Shown piece after piece: positions 14,025 through 15,759 of a DNA stretch of 15,759 bases. Position 1 is the first letter of the stretch. Each line of letters begins with the position of its first letter. Under the pieces are notes generated by a model. The model was not told the origin of the DNA. It made no database searches and was given only the letters and a program-made list of their open reading frames with translations. This DNA is from an uncultured Sutterella sp. (GTDB lineage Bacteria; Pseudomonadota; Gammaproteobacteria; Burkholderiales; Burkholderiaceae_F): positions 1 to 15,759 of the forward strand of contig USBS01000035.1 in the NCBI GenBank assembly GCA_900552915.1, read 5' to 3'. Made by a program: the position numbers and the translations under genes.

Positions 14025-15287
14025 ATGCAGGAAATAAAAAAGAAAATCGGCAAGGCTTGCGTTCAGCTGTTGCTCCGCCATCCTTTTTTCGGAAGCCTTG
14101 TCTACCAGCACGACTATCTTGTCAGCCAAGAAGTGCCGACAGCCGGAGTCACGCCCGACGGGCTGATGCTCTTTAATCCCGACTTTGTCGAGACCTGCAG
14201 CCGGGAAGAACTCATGTTTCTCGTTGCGCACGAGGTCATGCACGTTGTCTTTGCACACGCCTTGCGTCGCGGCCATCGGGATCATGAGCTTTACAACATT
14301 GCCTGCGACGCCGTCATCAACGAAATCCTCATTGCCGAAGGCGTCGGCAAATTCATCGACGGCGGTATCCGAATGAAAGGAGCCGAAGCAAGAACCTCGG
14401 AAAGTATCTACGAGGAACTAGCCGGACGAATCAAAAAACCGAAAAAAGCAACTGCTCCCGGCTTGGCCGGACTCGATCTCGCATCCGGAACTTGCAGCGC
14501 AGATAACGACGGTAACGGCAAAGGCGGTAGTAACAACGGCGGCAACAACAAAAATAGCGACAAAAACGAGCAGTCCTATTCCGGGACGCTGTCCATCAAA
14601 GATCTGCCCGAAAGCGTGCCGCCCATGACTCAAGAGCAGATCAACGAGCAGATTTCGATGGGCAAAATCAATCTCGGGCAAGCGGCATCCCTCGCCCGTG
14701 CCCGCGGCCTGATGAGCGGCATGCTTGGCCGCTTCGTCGATCAGGCCTTGGAATCCAAAATGCCCTGGCATCAGTTGCTTGAGCGCTATCTTTTGAACAA
14801 GGCCGACCAACGGTATACATGGTGCCGTCCGGACAAACGGCGCCTCAACATCGCCTATCTTCCCCGACGCGAACGCGTACCGAGCATGGGTGAAGTCGTG
14901 CTCGGCATCGATGTCTCCGGTTCAATTTCCGACTCGGAAGTAGCCGCTTTCATCGGTCACTGTCAAGCCATTTTCGAGCTCTGTCATCCCAAAAAGGTCT
15001 ACGTCGTCTACTGCACGACCAGGGTCGAAGCCGTCGATGAATTTGAAAAGGGCGAAGACATCAAGCCCCGCAAAAACCTCTGGTGCGGCGGCACCCATAT
15101 GCCGGCCATCATGGCCTGGATCGAAAAGAAGCAAATTGAGCCGGATGTGTGCATTACTTTTACCGACGGCTATACGGCTTATCCCGAAGAAAGTGAAGTG
15201 CCCTGTCCTCTCGTCTGGGTTCTGTGCACAGAATACAAGCCGCCCGAAGGCACGCCGGGCGAAGTGATTTACGCGAACGACAACTGA
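14025..15287 (+). CDS. VWA-like protein with an N-terminal metallopeptidase-like HExxH domain
   Basis: The protein has 420 residues from the chosen ATG. The N-terminal domain carries VAHEVMHVVFAHALRRGH, a zinc-type HExxH (His69, Glu70, His73), followed by NIACDAVINEIL. This combination is found in predicted metal-dependent peptidases paired with MoxR genes (COG3864/DUF2201-like, from memory). An Asn/Gly/Lys-rich linker (about 158-182) precedes a C-terminal VWA domain with a complete MIDAS: DVSGS (Asp296, Ser298, Ser300), Thr357 and Asp381. The start is uncertain: a TTG at 13995 overlaps the MoxR stop codon and would add 10 residues, and neither start has a clear ribosome-binding site. The protein is probably the adaptor or effector of the preceding ATPase. 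Confidence 0.88.
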   Translation: MQEIKKKIGKACVQLLLRHPFFGSLVYQHDYLVSQEVPTAGVTPDGLMLFNPDFVETCSREELMFLVAHEVMHVVFAHALRRGHRDHELYNIACDAVINEILIAEGVGKFIDGGIRMKGAEARTSESIYEELAGRIKKPKKATAPGLAGLDLASGTCSADNDGNGKGGSNNGGNNKNSDKNEQSYSGTLSIKDLPESVPPMTQEQINEQISMGKINLGQAASLARARGLMSGMLGRFVDQALESKMPWHQLLERYLLNKADQRYTWCRPDKRRLNIAYLPRRERVPSMGEVVLGIDVSGSISDSEVAAFIGHCQAIFELCHPKKVYVVYCTTRVEAVDEFEKGEDIKPRKNLWCGGTHMPAIMAWIEKKQIEPDVCITFTDGYTAYPEESEVPCPLVWVLCTEYKPPEGTPGEVIYANDN

Positions 15288-15310
15288 TTTCGTTCCCTGC
15301 GGTTCTTCAA

Positions 15311-15759
15311 ATGAATATGAAATGCCCGAAGCTTGACCACAAAACAGCGATGTACAACCCGGACTGTCAGGAATACCTGAGGCAGCACATTGACGATCTT
15401 CCTCTTGGCCGTCCTATTTCCTATGAGGAATTTTGCAAATATTCTCGGCCCAATTTCGTCATGAAGCCGGAAAAGTTTGTGTTTTCCTGCAAAATCTTCA
15501 ATTCTCAGGGCGGAGAGCAACCTATTTTCTGCCGGCTTACCCATCTTTTTACGGGTGTCGATGCACGGTTTTACGCCCGCGCAAAAACAGAACTTCTAAG
15601 CAAAGGCAAAAGTCCGTTATTTCTGCGTGTCGATCCGAGTTGGATGCCGGTACCGACCGGGAAAGCCAAGCACCGGCAAAAGAGAGGCTGCAGCCGATTG
15701 CCGTATTCGCCGGCAACGGTCAATCGCATGGCTCGCTACGGATGGGGCAACCTTTTGTT
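15311..15759 (+). CDS. Unrecognised protein, truncated by the window end
   Basis: An open frame starts at ATG 15311, 23 bp after the VWA stop codon, and runs for 149 codons to the end of the window without a stop. I do not recognise the family. The beginning reads MNMKCPKLDHKTAMYNPDCQ and contains several Cys residues. A basic segment (KAKHRQKRGC) falls near residues 119-128. No signal peptide or membrane segment is visible. There is no good Shine-Dalgarno, so the start is tentative; Met3 and Met14 are alternatives. Close spacing on the same strand suggests it is the next gene of the sirtuin-MoxR-VWA operon. Confidence 0.6.
   Translation, partial: MNMKCPKLDHKTAMYNPDCQEYLRQHIDDLPLGRPISYEEFCKYSRPNFVMKPEKFVFSCKIFNSQGGEQPIFCRLTHLFTGVDARFYARAKTELLSKGKSPLFLRVDPSWMPVPTGKAKHRQKRGCSRLPYSPATVNRMARYGWGNLL

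Overview
The window looks like a defence and accessory region of a Gram-negative bacterium, most likely a proteobacterium. The compact type II-C Cas9, the Neisseria-like cas9-cas1-cas2-array order and the CobB-like sirtuin fit a beta-proteobacterium such as a gut Sutterellaceae/Burkholderiales relative, but no rRNA or housekeeping marker is present and the taxonomy is a guess.

Left part (1-5830): a complete type II-C CRISPR-Cas locus. A CRISPR array (67-1290; 19 identical 36-bp repeats, 18 spacers of exactly 30 bp) is followed by cas2, cas1 and cas9, all on the minus strand in the transcription order cas9, cas1, cas2 and tightly packed. A tracrRNA gene lies upstream of cas9 on the plus strand (about 5746-5830). 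Its 19-nt anti-repeat is perfectly complementary to repeat positions 10-28, and it ends in a rho-independent terminator. The pairing shows that crRNAs are read from the plus strand, towards cas2. cas9 and tracrRNA are divergently transcribed, and their -35 boxes overlap in one 16-bp palindrome (5711-5726).

Right part (6042-15759): an apparently co-regulated accessory cluster. It contains a WYL-domain transcription regulator (6267-7277, +), a protein with two AAA+ modules (7271-9676, -), a small antitoxin-like protein plus Doc/Fic toxin (9884-10485, +), an LRV/HEAT-like repeat protein (10527-11795, -), and a plus-strand operon of CobB-like sirtuin, MoxR-like AAA+ ATPase, a HExxH + VWA (MIDAS) protein, and an unrecognised gene running off the window.

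The most striking observation is a 19-bp dyad, best form TGCGTCAATAATTGACGCA, found at six places: ahead of the WYL gene and in both divergent intergenic regions (two between AAA+ and the toxin module, three between the repeat protein and the sirtuin operon). It ties transcription units on both strands into one regulon, with the WYL protein as the obvious candidate regulator. In four of the six sites a -10-like hexamer begins exactly 8 bp beyond the operator. I infer that the WYL, double-AAA+, Doc, LRV, sirtuin, MoxR and VWA genes form one inducible stress-response or anti-phage system that may be undescribed. Its function is not shown by the sequence.
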